DNA of 64,000 bases from Nilaparvata lugens (lineage: Eukaryota > Arthropoda > Insecta > Hemiptera > Delphacidae). The position numbers and the translations under genes are program-made. Of this stretch, positions 61,920-64,000 are shown piece after piece. The notes beneath the pieces were generated by a model. That model saw only the letters and a program-made list of their open reading frames with translations. It searched no databases and had not been told where the DNA came from. Location of the stretch: contig NC_052505.1 in NCBI RefSeq assembly GCF_014356525.2, positions 48,686,906-48,750,905 of the forward strand. The letters are read 5' to 3'. Position 1 is the first letter of the stretch. Every line of letters starts with the position of its first letter.

Positions 61920-62608
61920 CCAAATCTGGTCCATTCTCGATGTACATACGCATGAGGCGTTGCAGTTGTCCAATGCGGTACTCATAAGGTTTTGTCTTGC
62001 CAGAGTCGAATACAGAGCGGCAGCTCTGTACTAACTATTAGAGAGAAAACAATCTTATGAATCATTGTAAAAGCATGTAACTTGGATTAAAATAATAATT
62101 AGGCTACGAATAAAAAAAACATATATTAAAAGTTATTGATACCAATAGCAATTATTTGCTACTGTGTCGGCTATTTTTTTGTTGATAAGTAATAAGAGAT
62201 GCAACTGGGCCTACAATTTACTGTGAAGTGAGTCTTATGTGATAATTTGGAACTACCCTATTCAAAATAAAATGAAAATGTTTTTTTCCAAATGGAGTTT
62301 AAGACAATCTGACCGATTCATTAACTGATGTTAATTTACCATAAATTTTCAGAAAATCTATTTTCAAGTTGAACAGTACTAAATTAAAGAATACCGTACC
62401 GTATTCTATTTTCATGGAAATTTTCAACTACCTAACGAATTAAGCTAAGATTTTTAAAAGAGAATAAAAATCAATAGAATAAATATGATTTTTGAAGAGA
62501 ATGGAAACTCTTACCTCACTGTAGTTAACCATCTTGTTGTCGAGAAGTGGTTCACTTTCTGAAAACAAGAAGAGTTTGGTTAGTTACAGGTCTATTAGTC
62601 CGACGAGT
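61920..62608. repeat. Direct repeat copy B (689 bp) with duplicate start exon
   Basis: Second copy of the aldehyde dehydrogenase 5' segment. It has an intact copy of the start exon with splice sites (62,515-62,558, ATG at 62,532) and the 5' 115 nt of exon 2 (61,920-62,034) with its acceptor but without its donor. Being upstream in the gene, it would be transcribed first. Confidence 0.92.
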
Positions 62609-63130
62609 AATTATTTCAAACATCTTTCTAATATTGAAATAAAGGCTGCACTTTAGTATATGAGCCGCGGAATCCAGCATTGAGACCTAAATAGATCGAT
62701 AGAGGAGGTCAAGACAAGATCAACTATGTATAACATTGTTGTCGATTTCCAAGGATTAGCTGAAAAAACATGGCGGAAAGTTCAAAATTTTTATATCATT
62801 TTTTTTTAATAATTTTTCTATGGCTACAATATGTTTCAAACTAGTGCAATCTTATGTAAAATTTGACGAGAAATTCACTGAAACCGGTTTCATGTTCGTA
62901 ACTTCAGTAGTTTTTAGATAATGCAGAAAAAAGAGCAAAAAGTGCAAATTTTTGCTTTAAAAGAGGTTAACCTGTTTTCATGGTGATTGATTGATAGGTA
63001 TTTAAAACAATTGGATTCAGTAGAATAATAAATTCTAAAGAAAAAATGTTCAGTCACTTGATAGCCTAAACTCAAAATTGTTCGAGATATTTGGGAAAAT
63101 AAAAATATTACAACTCTATTATTTGCTACC
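62609..63130. other. Upstream flank or 5' intron, nothing recognised
   Basis: AT-rich, no ORF. Because the start exon is preceded by an acceptor, this is probably intron, with the first exon and promoter outside the window or unrecognised. Confidence 0.4.
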
Positions 63131-63990
63131 TAGGAAAATCTTAGGTTAGGAAAAGTTTAGGTTGGGAAAAGCTTAGATTAGTAAAAGCTTAGGTTAGGAG
63201 AAGCTTGGATCAGGAATAGTTTAGGTTAGGAAAAGCTTGAATTAGGGAAAGCTTAGGTTAGGAGAAGCTAGGGTCGGGAAAAACTTTGGTTAGGGAAAAC
63301 TTAGGTTAGGAAAAGCTTAGGTTAGGAGAAGCAATGGCCTGGAAAAGCTTAGCTTAGGAAAGAACTTAGGTTAGGAAAAGCTTAAATTACAGAAAGCTTG
63401 GGTTAGGAAAAGCTTAGGTTAGGAGAAGCTACGGTCTGGAAAAGCTTAGGTTAGGAAAGAACTTAGGTTAGGAAAAGCTTAAATTACGGAAAGCTTGGGT
63501 TAGGAAAAGCTTAGGTTGGGAAAAGCTTAGGTTGGAAATTGGTCAGGTTAGGAATAGCTTAGGTTGTAAAATGCTTAGATTGGGGAACGGGTCAGAAAAA
63601 CTTTGGGTTGGGGAGAGCTTAGGTTGGAAAAAGCTTAGGTTAGGAGAAGCTAGTGTCAGGAAAAGCTTGGGTTGGGAAAAGCTTAGATTAGGAAGAAGCT
63701 TAAGTTAGGAAAAGCTTAGATTAGGAAAAAGCTCAGATTAGGAAAAAGCTTAGGTTAGGAAAAGCTGAGGTTAGGGAAAGCTTAGATTAGGAAAAGCTTA
63801 GGTTGGAAAATTTTAGGTTAGAAAAAGCTTAGGTTAGGGTAAGCTTAGGTTACAAGGATCTTGGACCAGGAAAAGCTTAGAATGAGGAAAGCTTAGATTA
63901 GGAGAAGCTAGGGTCAGGTAAAGTTTAGGTTAGGGAAAGCTTAGGTTAGGAAAAGCTAAGATTACAAAAAAGCTTAGGTTGGAAAAAGCT
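63131..63990. repeat. Minisatellite, ~16-bp unit GAAAAGCTTAGGTTAG
   Basis: About 50 imperfect units over 860 bp reaching the window end, with variants such as GGAGAAGCTAGGGTC and GGAAAGCTTAGATTAG. Most units contain TTAGG, the insect telomere pentamer, but as part of the 16-mer and not as (TTAGG)n. Confidence 0.9.
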
Positions 63991-64000
63991 TGGTTTAATT

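Noticed and set aside
63131..63990. A true telomere end
   Set aside because: Units are 16 bp with variable spacing, not tandem TTAGG pentamers.

Overview
The window is AT-rich, intron-bearing animal DNA dominated by transposable elements. Non-LTR elements of several clades, LTR elements, Helitron-type, hAT-type and MITE sequences, an insect-style intron/exon gene and TTAGG-bearing repeats all fit an insect. A hemipteran such as a planthopper is my best guess, but that is inference and no species is claimed.

Region by region. (1) 1-13,690 is a nest of elements on the minus strand. A Jockey/CR1-like LINE is split by an RTE-like LINE (about 70-3,262, itself holding a 363-bp insertion with 8-bp target duplications) and by an 8.3-kb LTR element (4,825-13,142, 2-kb LTRs, 4-bp target duplication). 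The LTR element encodes gag and an unrecognised basic ORF but no pol. (2) 13,700-21,200 is mostly non-coding: a minisatellite, a 350-bp GAA tract, an LTR-element remnant with no ORF (16,171 to about 18,560), and LINE tails. (3) 21,214-22,054 is a Jockey-like ORF1/ORF2 fragment. It abuts a 5.17-kb inverted repeat (22,055-27,222) made of two head-to-head 3' halves of a gypsy-like element with 190-bp LTRs. (4) 27,878-29,943 holds a possible signal-peptide exon followed by 1.8 kb of tandem units that look derived from a splice-acceptor/exon boundary. (5) 31,290-35,942 is a nearly intact LINE (PHD-finger ORF1, endonuclease-RT ORF2). It is followed by a 1,056-bp hAT-like element with a perfect 8-bp target duplication (36,006-37,061), a satellite and a small Helitron.

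(6) The one clear host gene is on the minus strand, 45,842-61,499: a class-3 (fatty) aldehyde dehydrogenase. Ten coding exons with consistent phases give 500 residues and a C-terminal membrane anchor. It has two candidate mutually exclusive 116-nt exons. Its 5' end is duplicated as 687-bp direct repeats exactly flanking a 5'-truncated LINE tail. Introns carry MITEs and a tandem pair of Helitron-like units. (7) 63,131-63,990 is a minisatellite of about 16 bp whose unit contains TTAGG.

The most unusual items are the pol-less LTR element with its novel ORF, the retroelement palindrome, the acceptor-derived array behind a signal-peptide exon, and the aldehyde dehydrogenase exon duplication and exon pair. 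Many ORF breaks are single-base indels. The two LTRs of the 8.3-kb element differ almost only by such indels, so some frameshifts here may be assembly errors.
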